A DNA stretch of 64,000 nucleotides from DATARH01 sp036489765 (GCA_036489765.1 DASXFE010000040.1:17851-81850); one strand, 5' to 3'. Counted from the stretch's first letter, positions 7,304 through 15,924 are shown. Numbers and translations are program-made. The notes: a model not told the origin generated them from the sequence alone.

Positions 7304-8490
7304 CCATCGACGGCGCTTACACCGGCCTCAAAGTGCTCGATTTCGGGCAGGGGATCGCGGCACCGTATTGTGCCATGCTGCTGGCGATGCATGGCGCCGA
7401 GGTCACCAAGATCGAGCCGGTCGCGGGGGATTGGTCGCGCGGGCTCGGCACGGCATACGGCGACCAGACCGCGATGTCGGCGCACTACAACCGCGGGAAG
7501 AAAAGCCTCGGGCTCGACCTCAAGGCCCCGGCGGCGCGGGATATCGCCGTGTCGCTCGCGCGCGCGGCCGATGTCGTGATCGAAAACAACCGGCCGGGGG
7601 TGATGGGGCGGCTGGGGCTTGGGTACGAGGCGTTGAAGGCGCTCAACCCGCGCATCCTTTACGCGTCGATCAGCGGGTTCGGGCAGGAGGGGCCTTACGC
7701 GACCTTGCCGTGCACGGACTCGGTGGCGCAGGCTTATTCGGGGCTCGTCGCGCTCAATATCGGCAACGACCTGATGCCGCACCGGGTCGGCGCGATCATC
7801 ATCGACACGCTGACCGGACTTTACGCGGCGCAAGCGCTCGGGGTCGCGCTTTACGCGCGCGAGCGGAAGGGTGTCGGGCAGCGGGTGACGGTCAACCTCG
7901 CCGAATGCGGCGCCGCGTTCCTCGGGCAGAAGCTCGCCGAGCATGTCCTGGAGAATGGTGCGCCGCGGGTCCTTAACGTGCCGACCGGGGCGTACCGGAC
8001 GGCGGAGGGCGGCTGGGTGATGATCGCGCTCATTCGCGAGGCGGATTTCGGGCGGCTGGTGGAGGCGCTCGGGCGGGCCGATCTCACCGACGATGCGCGC
8101 TACGCGAGCTTTGAGGTGCGGGCGGCGAATGCGCCCTCGCTGTTCGAGGTGCTGCGGCAGACGATCGCCACGTTGCCGATGGCCACGGTGCTCGAAAAGC
8201 TGCGGGCTGCGGGCGTGCTCGCCGATCGGGTCAACGGGTTCGACGACTGGCTCGCCGACCCGCACGTCGTCGCGACCGGCGCGGCGGTTGATATCGCACC
8301 CGTCGACATGCCGGCCTTCAAGGTGCCGCGTACTCCCGGGGTGTCGCCAGAGGCCGACCGGGCGCTGGGGCCGGCGCCGCACGTCGGCGAGCACAGCAAG
8401 GCGATCCTCGCAGGGCTCGGAATGGCGGCCGACCGTATCGCGGCGCTCGCCGCCGAACGGGCCATCGGGTTGCCAGGGGGGCTCAGATGA
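7300..8490 (+). CDS. Family III CoA transferase (CaiB/BaiF type)
   Basis: 396 residues, the normal length for a single CaiB/BaiF subunit. Transfers CoA between carboxylic acids by a covalent aspartyl-CoA thioester mechanism. The N-terminal signature YTGLKVLDFGQGIAAPYCAM is followed by HGAEVTKIEPVAGDWSRG, NRGKKSLGLDLKAP, ENNRPGVMGRLGLGYEAL and YASISGFGQEGPYATL, all typical. The stop overlaps the MaoC-like hydratase start (ATGA at 8487-8490), suggesting a coupled pair that activates an acid and hydrates the derived enoyl-CoA. The substrate is not predictable from sequence alone. Confidence 0.92.
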   Translation: MTIDGAYTGLKVLDFGQGIAAPYCAMLLAMHGAEVTKIEPVAGDWSRGLGTAYGDQTAMSAHYNRGKKSLGLDLKAPAARDIAVSLARAADVVIENNRPGVMGRLGLGYEALKALNPRILYASISGFGQEGPYATLPCTDSVAQAYSGLVALNIGNDLMPHRVGAIIIDTLTGLYAAQALGVALYARERKGVGQRVTVNLAECGAAFLGQKLAEHVLENGAPRVLNVPTGAYRTAEGGWVMIALIREADFGRLVEALGRADLTDDARYASFEVRAANAPSLFEVLRQTIATLPMATVLEKLRAAGVLADRVNGFDDWLADPHVVATGAAVDIAPVDMPAFKVPRTPGVSPEADRALGPAPHVGEHSKAILAGLGMAADRIAALAAERAIGLPGGLR

Positions 8491-8966
8491 CCGACGGGTT
8501 CGACCATCGCGCGCATCGCTTTCCGGAGAGCCGCTATTTCGACGACCTCGCGGTCGGCGAGAGCTTCTACATCCCGAGCCGCACCGTCACCGAGGCCAAT
8601 TTCGCCGCGTTCCAGACCGTCTCGGGCGACAACCACCCGATCCACTACGACATCGAATATTGCCGCGCGAAGGGGCATTCGGGCCTGTTGGCGCACGGGT
8701 TCCAGGTGCTGTGCTTCACCGCGGCCGGCGCCGGCACTTTCGCCCATGTGATCGGCGAGTCGCTGGTCGCCTTTATCGAGCAGTCGTCGAAATTCCTGAA
8801 ACCGGTCTATCCCGACGACACGCTCTACCCCTCGCTGACGATCGCCGCGCTGGCCCCGCAGCGCACGACCGGGGTGGTGACGGTGGCGGTGATGGTGCAC
8901 AACCAGAAGGACGAGCTGGTGCTGACCGGTGAGCAGAAATATCTGCTGAAGAAGAGAGCCGGTTAG
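8487..8966 (+). CDS. MaoC-like (R)-specific enoyl-CoA hydratase
   Basis: 159 residues, a single hot-dog fold. The active-site hydratase-2 motif is visible as FQTVSGDNHPIHYDIEYCRA, with Asp and His of D-N-H-P-I-H as the catalytic dyad. RYFDDLAVGESFYIPSRTVT at the N terminus is the usual MaoC entry strand. It is coupled to the CoA transferase by a four-base overlap and converges on the Rieske gene (three bases between the stops), so the pair forms a short catabolic operon. Confidence 0.9.
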   Translation: MTDGFDHRAHRFPESRYFDDLAVGESFYIPSRTVTEANFAAFQTVSGDNHPIHYDIEYCRAKGHSGLLAHGFQVLCFTAAGAGTFAHVIGESLVAFIEQSSKFLKPVYPDDTLYPSLTIAALAPQRTTGVVTVAVMVHNQKDELVLTGEQKYLLKKRAG

Positions 8967-8969
8967 GTA

Positions 8970-9869
8970 TCAGGCGACCGCCGCGGTCGGAAATTCTCGG
9001 ACCCATTTGAAGAAGCGGGTCAGGTAGCGGTCGGCGGCGACGAAGGTCCCGGGCTTGAAGCGCATCGTGTTGAGGACGGGGTCGTCTTCGGCGAGGAGGC
9101 AGTCGACGAAGCCGCGGACTGCCTGTAGCCGGGCCGCGACCACGGCGGGGTTGCCGCTGTTCCTGATCCCGATCACGTTGAACCCCCGCGACGTGTTTGT
9201 GTCGATCGGAGCGCCGGCGAAGAGCATGTAGAGGTCGAGGCCTTCGCGGCGCAGGTGCTGGGCGAACACGTTGGTGCCGGTGATCCGGCCGTGCTGGGTG
9301 TAGCGCTCGGCCTCGATGCGGTACTCGATCGTGTGCTCGCCGAACTCGACCGCGTCGGGCTCGGTCGTCTGGAGACCGTGCAGGGCGCGCAGGTGCTGGA
9401 AATCGATGCCATTGCTGACCGGGACCCATGGCGGCAGGTTGCGGGTGCCGCGCCGGCGCGCCTCGATCGCGAGCTCTGGCTCGGCGATGGCGGGGATGCC
9501 GGGTGGAGGATAGAGCGGCTCGGCGCCGTTGAAGGCCCAGACGAGGCCCCACGTCTCTGCGACCGGCCAGGTGGCGATGCGGGCGCCGGGTGGGATCTTG
9601 TCGCCGGTCGGGATGTGGGCGCAGCCGCCTTTGGCGTCGAACCGCCAGTGGTGATACGGGCAGCGGATCTGGCCCTCGGCGATCTGTCCGACCGACAGGT
9701 CGGCGCCGAGGTGCGGGCACCACGCGGTCTGCACGACCGGCTTGCCGGCCGGGTCGCGGTAGGCGACGACGCGGGTGCCGAGGAGGTCGACGCCGAGCGG
9801 CTGGCCGGCCGAAACCTCGTCCGCGAGCGCGACCGGGACCCAGATCCGGTGATAGGCGTCGTCGTTCAT
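8970..9869 (-). CDS. Rieske non-heme iron oxygenase, alpha-subunit type
   Basis: 299 residues. The Rieske [2Fe-2S] ligands are CPHLGAD and, 17 residues later, CPYHHWRF (C-x-H...C-x-x-H). The mononuclear iron site of aromatic-ring hydroxylases is in GIDFQHLRALHG (D-x2-H-x4-H). At 299 residues it is shorter than classical ring-hydroxylating dioxygenase alpha subunits (around 400-450), closer to oxygenases such as vanillate demethylase or phthalate-oxygenase-like proteins. The start is the ATG at 9869, overlapping the stop of the membrane protein gene at 9866. No reductase is adjacent. The longer open frame upstream is spurious, because it overlaps the membrane protein. Confidence 0.88.
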   Translation of the reverse strand: MNDDAYHRIWVPVALADEVSAGQPLGVDLLGTRVVAYRDPAGKPVVQTAWCPHLGADLSVGQIAEGQIRCPYHHWRFDAKGGCAHIPTGDKIPPGARIATWPVAETWGLVWAFNGAEPLYPPPGIPAIAEPELAIEARRRGTRNLPPWVPVSNGIDFQHLRALHGLQTTEPDAVEFGEHTIEYRIEAERYTQHGRITGTNVFAQHLRREGLDLYMLFAGAPIDTNTSRGFNVIGIRNSGNPAVVAARLQAVRGFVDCLLAEDDPVLNTMRFKPGTFVAADRYLTRFFKWVREFPTAAVA

Positions 9870-10546
9870 GCGGATGCTCCCGAGCGGCGGCGGGCGAAGG
9901 CGATCGTCCAGGCGAAGAGGGCGCCCAGCGTGGCGAAGCCGAGCACGGGGATGACGATCAGCGCGGCGTCCGTCGTGAGCAGCAGCGCGGCACCGGTCCA
10001 CAGCCCCGCCTTGGCGAGAAATGCGAGGCCCCAGACCAGGGTCAGGAGCCGCATCGCGCGGCGGAAGCCGGGGCTGTCGAGCCGCCCGTTCCAGGCCGCG
10101 AGTTTGGCGGGGTCGTCGCCGGCGGTGAACTGGCGGGCGACGAAGAACATCAACGGGCGGCGCAGGCCGAGCGAGGCGAGACACGCGGCACCGAACAGCG
10201 CGGCCCCGGGGACCGCCTTCAACAACGCGAGCCGCGCATCCCCGGTCGACAGCGCCACCGCAACGGCGCCGGCGAGGCCCACGAGCATGATCAGCCCGAT
10301 CCACTCGATCCGCCGCCCGCGCAGGAAATTCGCGACCACCGACATGGCCGGGAACGCCGCCGCCGCGGCGACCGCCGATGCCACTGGCCAGCCTTGCCCG
10401 CGAGTCAGCACCTGCACCGCAAGCCACGGCAGCGCCGCGTCGATCACGAGGGCGCGGCGAAGACCGGGAGGGAAGCGCGGGACGAAGGTGGCGGGGTCAT
10501 AGCTCGGCGCGGGTTGTTCCTCGTTTACGAGCATGTCCGGCATCAT
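9866..10546 (-). CDS. Integral membrane protein, VC0807-like
   Basis: 226 residues with five or six hydrophobic helices: AVAAAAAFPAMSVVANFL, WIGLIMLVGLAGAVAVAL, ALFGAACLASLGL, LTLVWGLAFLAKAGLWTGAA and ALIVIPVLGFATLGALFAW. The pattern, with RGRRIEWIGL after helix 2 and the PLMFFVARQFTAGDDP loop, resembles the VC0807 family of uncharacterised inner-membrane proteins. The start is ATG 10546 (ATG 10543 follows directly) behind AAGAGA. The stop overlaps the Rieske gene start, so both are one transcript. Two tandem 16-bp dyads at 10558-10597, immediately upstream, suggest repression by a dimeric regulator. Confidence 0.65.
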   Translation of the reverse strand: MMPDMLVNEEQPAPSYDPATFVPRFPPGLRRALVIDAALPWLAVQVLTRGQGWPVASAVAAAAAFPAMSVVANFLRGRRIEWIGLIMLVGLAGAVAVALSTGDARLALLKAVPGAALFGAACLASLGLRRPLMFFVARQFTAGDDPAKLAAWNGRLDSPGFRRAMRLLTLVWGLAFLAKAGLWTGAALLLTTDAALIVIPVLGFATLGALFAWTIAFARRRSGASA

Positions 10547-10557
10547 CGGGTTCTCTT

Positions 10558-10597
10558 GGTACGAATTGGTACCGTACCTATGGTACGTACTGGTACC
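10558..10597. promoter_or_regulatory. Two tandem 16-bp dyads, candidate operator
   Basis: GGTACGAATTGGTACC (10558-10573) and GGTACGTACTGGTACC (10582-10597) are both GGTAC-N6-GTACC inverted repeats, 24 bp apart centre to centre. The spacer creates a third dyad, GTACC-TAT-GGTAC (10574-10586). The block lies 12-51 bases upstream of the start of the membrane protein/Rieske operon, where a bound TetR-type repressor would block transcription. The HAD gene starts 83 bases away on the other side. Confidence 0.6.
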
Positions 10598-10679
10598 GAT
10601 CGTCAAGAGCGAAAACTGCCACCGCGCCACAGACCGGGATCACGGTATAAAGGGGGCGTGTGGGACGGGGAGAACGGGG

Positions 10680-11288
10680 ATGCCGCGCACCACGGTGATC
10701 TTCGATTTCGGCGGGGTGCTGATCGATTGGAACCCGCGCTACCTCTATCGCAAGCTGTTCGGCGGCGACGAGACGGCGATGGAGGATTTTCTCGCGACGG
10801 TGTGCAACTCGGCGTGGAACATCCGGCAGGATGGCGGGCGGCTGATCGCCGAGGCGACGCGGGAATTGACCGAGGCCTACCCGCATCACGCCAAGCTGAT
10901 CGGGGCGTTTTACGGCCGTTTCGACGAGATGATGCCGGGGCCGATCGACGGGACCGTGGCCATCCTCGCCGAACTACACGAGCGCGGCGTGCCGCTCTAC
11001 GGCCTCACCAATTTCTCGGCCGAGACTTACCCGCTCGCCCTCGCGCGGTTTCCGTTTATCGGCTGGCTGCGCGGGGTGATCGTGTCGGGCGAGCACGGGA
11101 TCGTGAAACCCGATCGGGCGATCTACCGCCTCCTGCTCGACAGCTTCGGCATCGACCCGGAAAGCGCGGTGTTCATCGACGACGTGAAAAGAAATGCCGA
11201 GGGCGCGGAGGCGGTCGGGATCAAGGGCATCCACTTCACCGGGGCCGAGGCGCTGAGGGCGGAGTTGGTGGGGTTGGGGTTGCTCTAA
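10680..11288 (+). CDS. HAD superfamily phosphatase, subfamily IA (YihX-like)
   Basis: 202 residues. Motif I is VIFDFGGVLIDWN: the nucleophile Asp is followed at +2 by Gly rather than Asp, as in the YihX/epoxide-hydrolase N-domain branch. Motif II is in LYGLTNFSAET, the motif III lysine in GIVKPDRAIY, and motif IV is FIDDVKRNAEGA. A cap helix region (residues about 20-85) is present. Likely hydrolyses a small phosphorylated metabolite such as alpha-glucose-1-phosphate (YihX activity), but this is inference. The ATG at 10680 has GGGGAGAACGGGG upstream; the longer frame into the operator region is not real. Confidence 0.85.
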   Translation: MPRTTVIFDFGGVLIDWNPRYLYRKLFGGDETAMEDFLATVCNSAWNIRQDGGRLIAEATRELTEAYPHHAKLIGAFYGRFDEMMPGPIDGTVAILAELHERGVPLYGLTNFSAETYPLALARFPFIGWLRGVIVSGEHGIVKPDRAIYRLLLDSFGIDPESAVFIDDVKRNAEGAEAVGIKGIHFTGAEALRAELVGLGLL

Positions 11289-11290
11289 GG

Positions 11291-11376
11291 CCCGTCTCCC
11301 CGGCGAGAGCCGGGGCCCATGGTTCAAGCGTAGGAGAGGGCGCCAAATGGGCCCCGGCTTTCGCCGGGGAGACGGC
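11291..11376. repeat. Long inverted repeat between convergent genes
   Basis: GCCCGTCTCCCCGGCGAGAG (from 11291) with CCGGGGCCCA pairs with TGGGCCCCGGCTTTCGCCGG and GGAGACGGC (to 11376), enclosing about 30 bases. It fills the gap between the HAD and TenA stops, so it probably terminates both. It belongs to a CCCCGGC...GCCGGGG palindromic family widespread in alphaproteobacteria. Confidence 0.8.
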
Positions 11377-11379
11377 GAA

Positions 11380-12033
11380 TTAAGGCCAACCCCTCAGCTC
11401 GTAGGCGCCGTCCCAGAACAGGTATTCGTATTGGCAGGCGCGGGTGAAGGCAGTCAGCATTCTGTCCCGGTGCACGGGTGTCGCGGCCTCGTCGGTCATC
11501 GCGATCATCGCTTCCACGGCCTCTCCGAATTCGTCGCCGGAGTAGGTGTCGACCCAGGCCTGGTAGGGGTTGTCGGCGGCAGCCTGGCGGGAGATCGTCT
11601 TGCCGACATCCCAGTAGATCCAGAAGCAGGGCAGGAGCGCCGCGACCGTCACCTCCCACGGGTCGTGATAGGCGGTGGCGAGGAGGAAGCTCGTATAGCC
11701 CAGACAGTCGGGGGTGGGATCGGCCTTTGCGGCGGCGGCCGGGTCGACGCCGAATTGGCCGAGAAAGGTGCGGTGTAATTGGGTCTCGACGACGACGGCG
11801 CCCTGCGCCCATTTGAGAAAAGCCTCGAGCCCGGCGGTGTCGGGCGCCTTGGCCCCGGCGATCGCCAGCGCGCGGCCGAACTGGCCGAGATAGATTGCGT
11901 CTTGCGTGATGTAGGTCTGGAAGCGCGAGCGCGACAGCGTGCCGGCGCAAAGTTCGGCGATAAAGGGGAGGGCGTCGATCCTTGCGCGCAATGCTTTGGT
12001 CGCGCCCCACGCCCCATCGGAAAATCTTTCCAT
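11380..12033 (-). CDS. TenA/thiaminase II family protein
   Basis: 217 residues, the usual TenA length. The all-helical fold carries the typical FQTYITQDAIYLGQFGRALA segment and CLGYTSFLLATAYHDPWEV. The catalytic cysteine is in ALLPCFWIYWDVGK, matching the active-site Cys of the Bacillus enzyme, and the C-terminal glutamate is in CQYEYLFWDGAY. TenA hydrolyses aminopyrimidine breakdown products of thiamine (salvage); some homologues act on other substrates. No thi genes are adjacent, so the salvage role is inferred from family only. It is divergent from the oxygenase gene at 12139. Confidence 0.9.
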   Translation of the reverse strand: MERFSDGAWGATKALRARIDALPFIAELCAGTLSRSRFQTYITQDAIYLGQFGRALAIAGAKAPDTAGLEAFLKWAQGAVVVETQLHRTFLGQFGVDPAAAAKADPTPDCLGYTSFLLATAYHDPWEVTVAALLPCFWIYWDVGKTISRQAAADNPYQAWVDTYSGDEFGEAVEAMIAMTDEAATPVHRDRMLTAFTRACQYEYLFWDGAYELRGWP

Positions 12034-12138
12034 CGCACCACCTCGAAGCCGCCGTATCGCTCTCCAATTTATAGGTACCTTAGTCGGGGACCGGTTGGGT
12101 TATCCTCGAGCCACAACGCCCGCAATGCGGAGGACAAG

Positions 12139-12978
12139 ATGGACGGGTTGGTGAAAAACGACGTCAGGGGCATCCTCGCGCCGTTGAGCTTTATGGTGCC
12201 GATGGCCGAAAGACCGGTCGCCTACAATTACGAGCCGCCGCCGGGCGTGCCGCAGCGCACCGGCAGGCAGGAGGACTACGAGGTCCTCGTGCGCGACGGC
12301 CGCGCGGTCGCCGACAAATTGTCGCTCGACCATGAGGGGTTCGTGCTGCAGAGCGGTGGGACCAAGGTCGGCAATTTCTACGACGAGAACCAGATCGTCT
12401 CGATCTTCTACGCCGAATGCGAGGAGATCGTGAAAAAGGCGACCGGCGCCAACCGCGCCTTTGCCTTTGACCACATCGTTCGCAACGAGGCAAAGGCCGC
12501 CGACAAGTCGAGCGGCGTCAAGATGCCGTCGTCGCGCGTCCACAACGACTACACGACCTGGTCGTCGCCGCAGCGCGTGCGCGACCTGATGGGCTCCCAG
12601 GCCGAGGAGCTGCTGAAGCAGCGCTATGCGATCATCAATCTGTGGCGGCCGATCGCCGGCCCGCTCTTGAAGAACCCGCTTGCGCTGTGCGACGCGGAGA
12701 GCCTCGAGGAAGAGAACCTCGTCGGCAGCGACCTGCTCTACCCGGACCGCAAGGGCGAGACCTATTCGGTCACGTACAACCCCGGCCAGCGCTGGTTCTA
12801 TTTCCCGAAGATGACGGCCGACGAATACGTGCTGATCCGCTGCTTCGACTCGTCGCGTCCGGGGCCGGCGCGGTTCTCGGCGCATGGCGGGTTCACCGAT
12901 CCCAACACCCCTGAAAACGCCCCGCCGCGCGAGAGCATCGAGGTGCGGATGGCGGTGTTCTTCCCGCCGGCAAACTGA
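12139..12978 (+). CDS. CmcJ/NvfI-family oxidoreductase (alpha-ketoglutarate-type oxygenase)
   Basis: 279 residues. The middle and C-terminal regions match the CmcJ/GA4-desaturase-like group: FYAECEEIVKKATGANRAFA, FDHIVRNEA, the HxD iron site in SRVHNDYTTWS, INLWRPIAGPLLKNPLALCD, YNPGQRWFYFPKMTADEY and FDSSRPGPARFSAHGGFTDP. Members include the cephamycin 7-alpha-methoxylase component CmcJ and fungal NvfI. The substrate here is unknown. The ATG at 12139 follows GCGGAGG. The next gene (DUF427) is only 57 bases downstream, with a hairpin between them. Confidence 0.85.
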   Translation: MDGLVKNDVRGILAPLSFMVPMAERPVAYNYEPPPGVPQRTGRQEDYEVLVRDGRAVADKLSLDHEGFVLQSGGTKVGNFYDENQIVSIFYAECEEIVKKATGANRAFAFDHIVRNEAKAADKSSGVKMPSSRVHNDYTTWSSPQRVRDLMGSQAEELLKQRYAIINLWRPIAGPLLKNPLALCDAESLEEENLVGSDLLYPDRKGETYSVTYNPGQRWFYFPKMTADEYVLIRCFDSSRPGPARFSAHGGFTDPNTPENAPPRESIEVRMAVFFPPAN

Positions 12979-12985
12979 TCGGCGG

Positions 12986-13013
12986 CGTCATCCCGGCCTC
13001 CGCCGGGATGACG
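12986..13013. repeat. Short perfect palindromic element
   Basis: CGTCATCCCGGC-CTCC-GCCGGGATGACG is a 12-bp perfect stem. The same element is widespread between genes in alphaproteobacteria. It lies between the CmcJ-like and DUF427 genes and could attenuate read-through. Confidence 0.8.
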
Positions 13014-13035
13014 GCTTGAAAAGGGGAGGCGATTG

Positions 13036-13878
13036 ATGACTTTGGCCCCAGGTTTCGCGACTAACCCCGACTACCGCATCACCTTCGAGCCGTCGCCGCG
13101 GCGGGTCAGGGTGAAGTTCGGCGGCGAGACGATCGCGGACAGCACCGCGGCGAACCTGCTGTTCGAGACGCGGCACCTGCCGGTCTATTACTTTCCGCGT
13201 GCCGATGTGCGCATGGATCTGCTGCGCCCCACTGAGCACCACACCTATTGCCCGTACAAGGGCACCGCGTCGTACTGGACGATCGCCGCCGGCGGGCGCG
13301 AGTCGGAGAATGCGGTATGGGGCTACCCCGACCCGTTCGACGAGGTCGCGCCGATCCGCGATTACGTCGCGCTTTACTGGAAGCAGGCCGATAGCTGGTG
13401 GGAGGAGGACGAGGAGATCTTCGTCCATGCGCGCGACCCCTATAAGCGGGTCGACGTGATCGCCTCGTCGCGCCCGGTCAAGGTGCTGCTCGGCGGCGAG
13501 GTCGTGGCCGAGACGACGCGGGCCCGGTTTCTATTCGAGACCCGCCTGCCGACCCGCTACTACATCCCGGCGGAAGACGTGCGGATGGAGCTCCTTGTCC
13601 CGACGGAGAAGGTCAGCGCCTGCCCGTACAAGGGCACCGCGCGCTACTGGACAGCCCGGATCGGCGGCCAGGAATATCCCGACATCGTCTGGGGCTACCC
13701 AGAGCCGATCCCCGAATGCCCGAAGATCAAGGGCTTGCTGTGCTTCTTTAACGAACAGGTCGATGCGATCTTCGTCGACGGGGTCGAGGTGCCGCGACCG
13801 GTGACGCCGTGGTCGAAGGACTGGGCGGAGAAGGGGAAATCCGTACCGGACCAGCGCGGGCCGGTGGTGCGGCCGTAG
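13036..13878 (+). CDS. DUF427 protein with two tandem domains
   Basis: 280 residues holding two copies of DUF427. Copy 1 (about 15-115) reads RRVRVKFGGETIADSTAA, YFPRADVRMDLLRPTEHHTY, CPYKGTASYWTI and AVWGYPDPF. Copy 2 (about 140-245) reads RPVKVLLGGEVVAETTRARF, YIPAEDVRMELLVPTEKVSA, CPYKGTARYWTA and IVWGYPEP. The C-P-Y-K-G-x-A-x-Y-W motif is the family signature; the function is unknown. The ATG at 13036 has GGGGAGG at good spacing, while the TTG at 13033 is only frame extension. A role beside the CmcJ-like oxygenase is suggested by adjacency alone. Confidence 0.88.
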   Translation: MTLAPGFATNPDYRITFEPSPRRVRVKFGGETIADSTAANLLFETRHLPVYYFPRADVRMDLLRPTEHHTYCPYKGTASYWTIAAGGRESENAVWGYPDPFDEVAPIRDYVALYWKQADSWWEEDEEIFVHARDPYKRVDVIASSRPVKVLLGGEVVAETTRARFLFETRLPTRYYIPAEDVRMELLVPTEKVSACPYKGTARYWTARIGGQEYPDIVWGYPEPIPECPKIKGLLCFFNEQVDAIFVDGVEVPRPVTPWSKDWAEKGKSVPDQRGPVVRP

Positions 13879-13967
13879 CCCTTGTCCGTCCGTCGCTGAC
13901 GCGACGGCACCCTCTTCTCCAATGCGGGCGAGGGAATTTCAAAGGCGTCGGCCGAGAGGGCCGCCGT

Positions 13968-14138
13968 TGCGGCGCCGGCCGGACAAGTAGGACACGCTCC
14001 TCGGGCCCCAGCGTGGATGGAAACGGCGGCCGCCTCGCAGCACTGCCCCGCGCGGAAGGTTTCCGGCTTGTTGTCGCGGGTGATCGTGATCTCGCCGCCG
14101 AGGACGAAGAGCCGGGCATGCATTCGTGCCCAAGGCAA
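13968..14138 (-). pseudogene. Cupin protein remnant with a frameshift
   Basis: On the minus strand 14138-14015 reads ARLFVLGGEITITRDNKPET then FRAGQCCEAAAVSIHA, a cupin beta-barrel segment ending at a metal-site-like His. In another frame just downstream, RWGPRSVSYLSGRRR continues the expected cupin tail (about 14013-13969). Both flanking parts of a normal cupin gene are missing. Only this fragment is recognisable in the 276-base gap between the DUF427 and GMC genes. Confidence 0.5.
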
Positions 14139-14154
14139 GTGCGCGCTCCCGCGT

Positions 14155-15768
14155 CTAGGCCGCCGCCCGCGCCCCGCCGCGCACTAAATCGGCGCATTTT
14201 TCGCCGATCATGATCGTCGCCGCGTTGGTGTTGCCGGAGACGAGGGTCGGCATCACCGAAGCGTCGGCGACGCGGAGGCCGGCGATGCCGTGGACGCGCA
14301 GGTCGGGGCCGACGACGGCCATCGCACCGTTACCCATCGTGCAGGTGCTGGTCGGGTGGTAGACCGTGCCGCCGCGCTGGCGGGCGTAGGCGAGGAGCTC
14401 GTCGTCGGTCTGTACTGAGGGGCCGGGCTGGAACTCGCTTTCGACGAGCCCCGCCATTGCCGGGCCGGCGAGGATCTCGCGCGAGGTCTTGAGCCCGGCG
14501 ACGATCGCGCGGCGGTCGACCTCGTCCGAGAGATAGTTCGGGATCATCGCCGGCGGGTCGGCGGGGTTGGCGCTCTTCAGCTTGATCTCGCCGCGGCTTT
14601 CCGGGCGAAGCTGATAGGCGATCGAGGTGAAGCCGGAGAATTTGTGCAGCCCGTCCTGCGGCCGGTCGGCGCTGAACGGCGAGATCGAAATCTTGACGTC
14701 GGGCGAGGCGAGCTCGGGCCGGGTGCGGACGAAGAGCGCGGCCGGGGACGAGATCTGGGCGAGGGCGCCATTGCGGAACAGGTAGTATTTGAGCCCGTGC
14801 TGCACCTTTCTGAGGTTCGACAGCATCACGTCGTTGATCGTGATCGGCTGCTTGGCCTTCAGCTTGATCGGCGCAGAATAGTGGTCCTGCAGGTTCTGCC
14901 CGACCCCGGGAAGCGCGTGCATCACCGGGATGCCCATCTCCTTCAGATGAGCCTGCGGCCCGATCCCTGACAGCAGAAGCAATTGCGGCGAGTTGATCGC
15001 GCCGCCGCAGAGGATCACCTCGCGGGTGGCGTGCGCGGTCCGCACCTCGCCGTGGCGGCGAAAGGTGACGCCGGTGGCCTGCTTTCCCGAGAACTCGAGC
15101 TTCTCGCTGTAAGCTTCGGTAATAACGTGAAGATTGGGGCGCATCATCGCCGGGTGGAGGTATCCGACGGCGGTCGAGCAGCGCTTGCCGTTGCGGGTGG
15201 TCGTCTGGTGGTAGCCGACGCCGTCCTGTGTTGCGCCGTTAAAATCGTCGTTGCGCGCATGGCCGAGCGCCATCGCGCCGGAGATGAACGCCTCGCAAAT
15301 CGGGTGGCGGTCGGGCACGTCGGAGACGGCAAGCGGGCCGCCGGTGCCGTGGAACTCGTCGCGGATGCTCTGCTGGTCCTCGGCGCGGCGGAAATAGGGC
15401 AGCACGTCGGCATGCGACCACCCGCGATTGCCGAGCTGGGCCCAATGGTCGAAATCCTCGGCCTGGCCGCGGATATAGACCATGCCGTTGATCGAGCTCG
15501 ACCCGCCGAGCACGCGGCCGCGCGGCCAGTAGATCTTGCGCCCGGCCGCGCCGGCATCGGGCTCGGTCTCGTAGCACCAGTTGACCGACGGGTCCGCAAA
15601 GGTCTTGCCGAACCCGAGCGGGATGTGGATCCAGCGGTTGGTGTCGGCGCCGCCCGCTTCGATCAGGATCACCCGCGTCGCCGGATCCTCGCTGAGCCGC
15701 GCCGCAATCACGCAGCCCGCCGACCCGGCGCCCACCACAACGAAATCTGCCTCGAGACGGTCTTGCAT
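14155..15768 (-). CDS. GMC-family FAD oxidoreductase (choline/alcohol dehydrogenase-like)
   Basis: 537 residues, standard for the GMC family. The FAD motif is at the very N terminus (DFVVVGAGSAGCVIAARLSE). GMC signature 1 follows as PRGRVLGGSSSINGMVYIRG and signature 2 as CGGAINSPQLLLLSGIGP. The C-terminal catalytic His/Asn region is YHPTSTCTMGNGAMAVV plus SGNTNAATIMIGEK. It oxidises a primary alcohol with FAD; relatives include choline dehydrogenase and long-chain alcohol or polyethylene-glycol dehydrogenases. The start is the ATG at 15768; the GTG at 15774 is possible and better spaced to AAGGGAG. The much longer upstream frame is not real. Confidence 0.92.
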   Translation of the reverse strand: MQDRLEADFVVVGAGSAGCVIAARLSEDPATRVILIEAGGADTNRWIHIPLGFGKTFADPSVNWCYETEPDAGAAGRKIYWPRGRVLGGSSSINGMVYIRGQAEDFDHWAQLGNRGWSHADVLPYFRRAEDQQSIRDEFHGTGGPLAVSDVPDRHPICEAFISGAMALGHARNDDFNGATQDGVGYHQTTTRNGKRCSTAVGYLHPAMMRPNLHVITEAYSEKLEFSGKQATGVTFRRHGEVRTAHATREVILCGGAINSPQLLLLSGIGPQAHLKEMGIPVMHALPGVGQNLQDHYSAPIKLKAKQPITINDVMLSNLRKVQHGLKYYLFRNGALAQISSPAALFVRTRPELASPDVKISISPFSADRPQDGLHKFSGFTSIAYQLRPESRGEIKLKSANPADPPAMIPNYLSDEVDRRAIVAGLKTSREILAGPAMAGLVESEFQPGPSVQTDDELLAYARQRGGTVYHPTSTCTMGNGAMAVVGPDLRVHGIAGLRVADASVMPTLVSGNTNAATIMIGEKCADLVRGGARAAA

Positions 15769-15812
15769 TGCCACGTGCGGCGCTCCCTTTGCGTGGGCGT
15801 GTCGAGGGCATT

Positions 15813-15843
15813 GTAGGATGGGTTGAGCCCGGCGGAACCCATC
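15813..15843. repeat. GTAGGATGGGTT-type repeat element
   Basis: GATGGGTT (15817-15824) and AACCCATC (15836-15843) form a perfect 8-bp stem around GAGCCCGGCGG. The form GTAGGATGGGTTGAGC...AACCCATC is a dispersed proteobacterial intergenic repeat. It lies about 45 bases upstream of the GMC start. Confidence 0.7.
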
Positions 15844-15924
15844 AAAAAGCCGATTTTTCAACGCAAAGGACGAAAAGGTCTGCGCAAGGATGGCAAAGGG
15901 GTCTAAGGCGCGGAGCAGGGCGCC

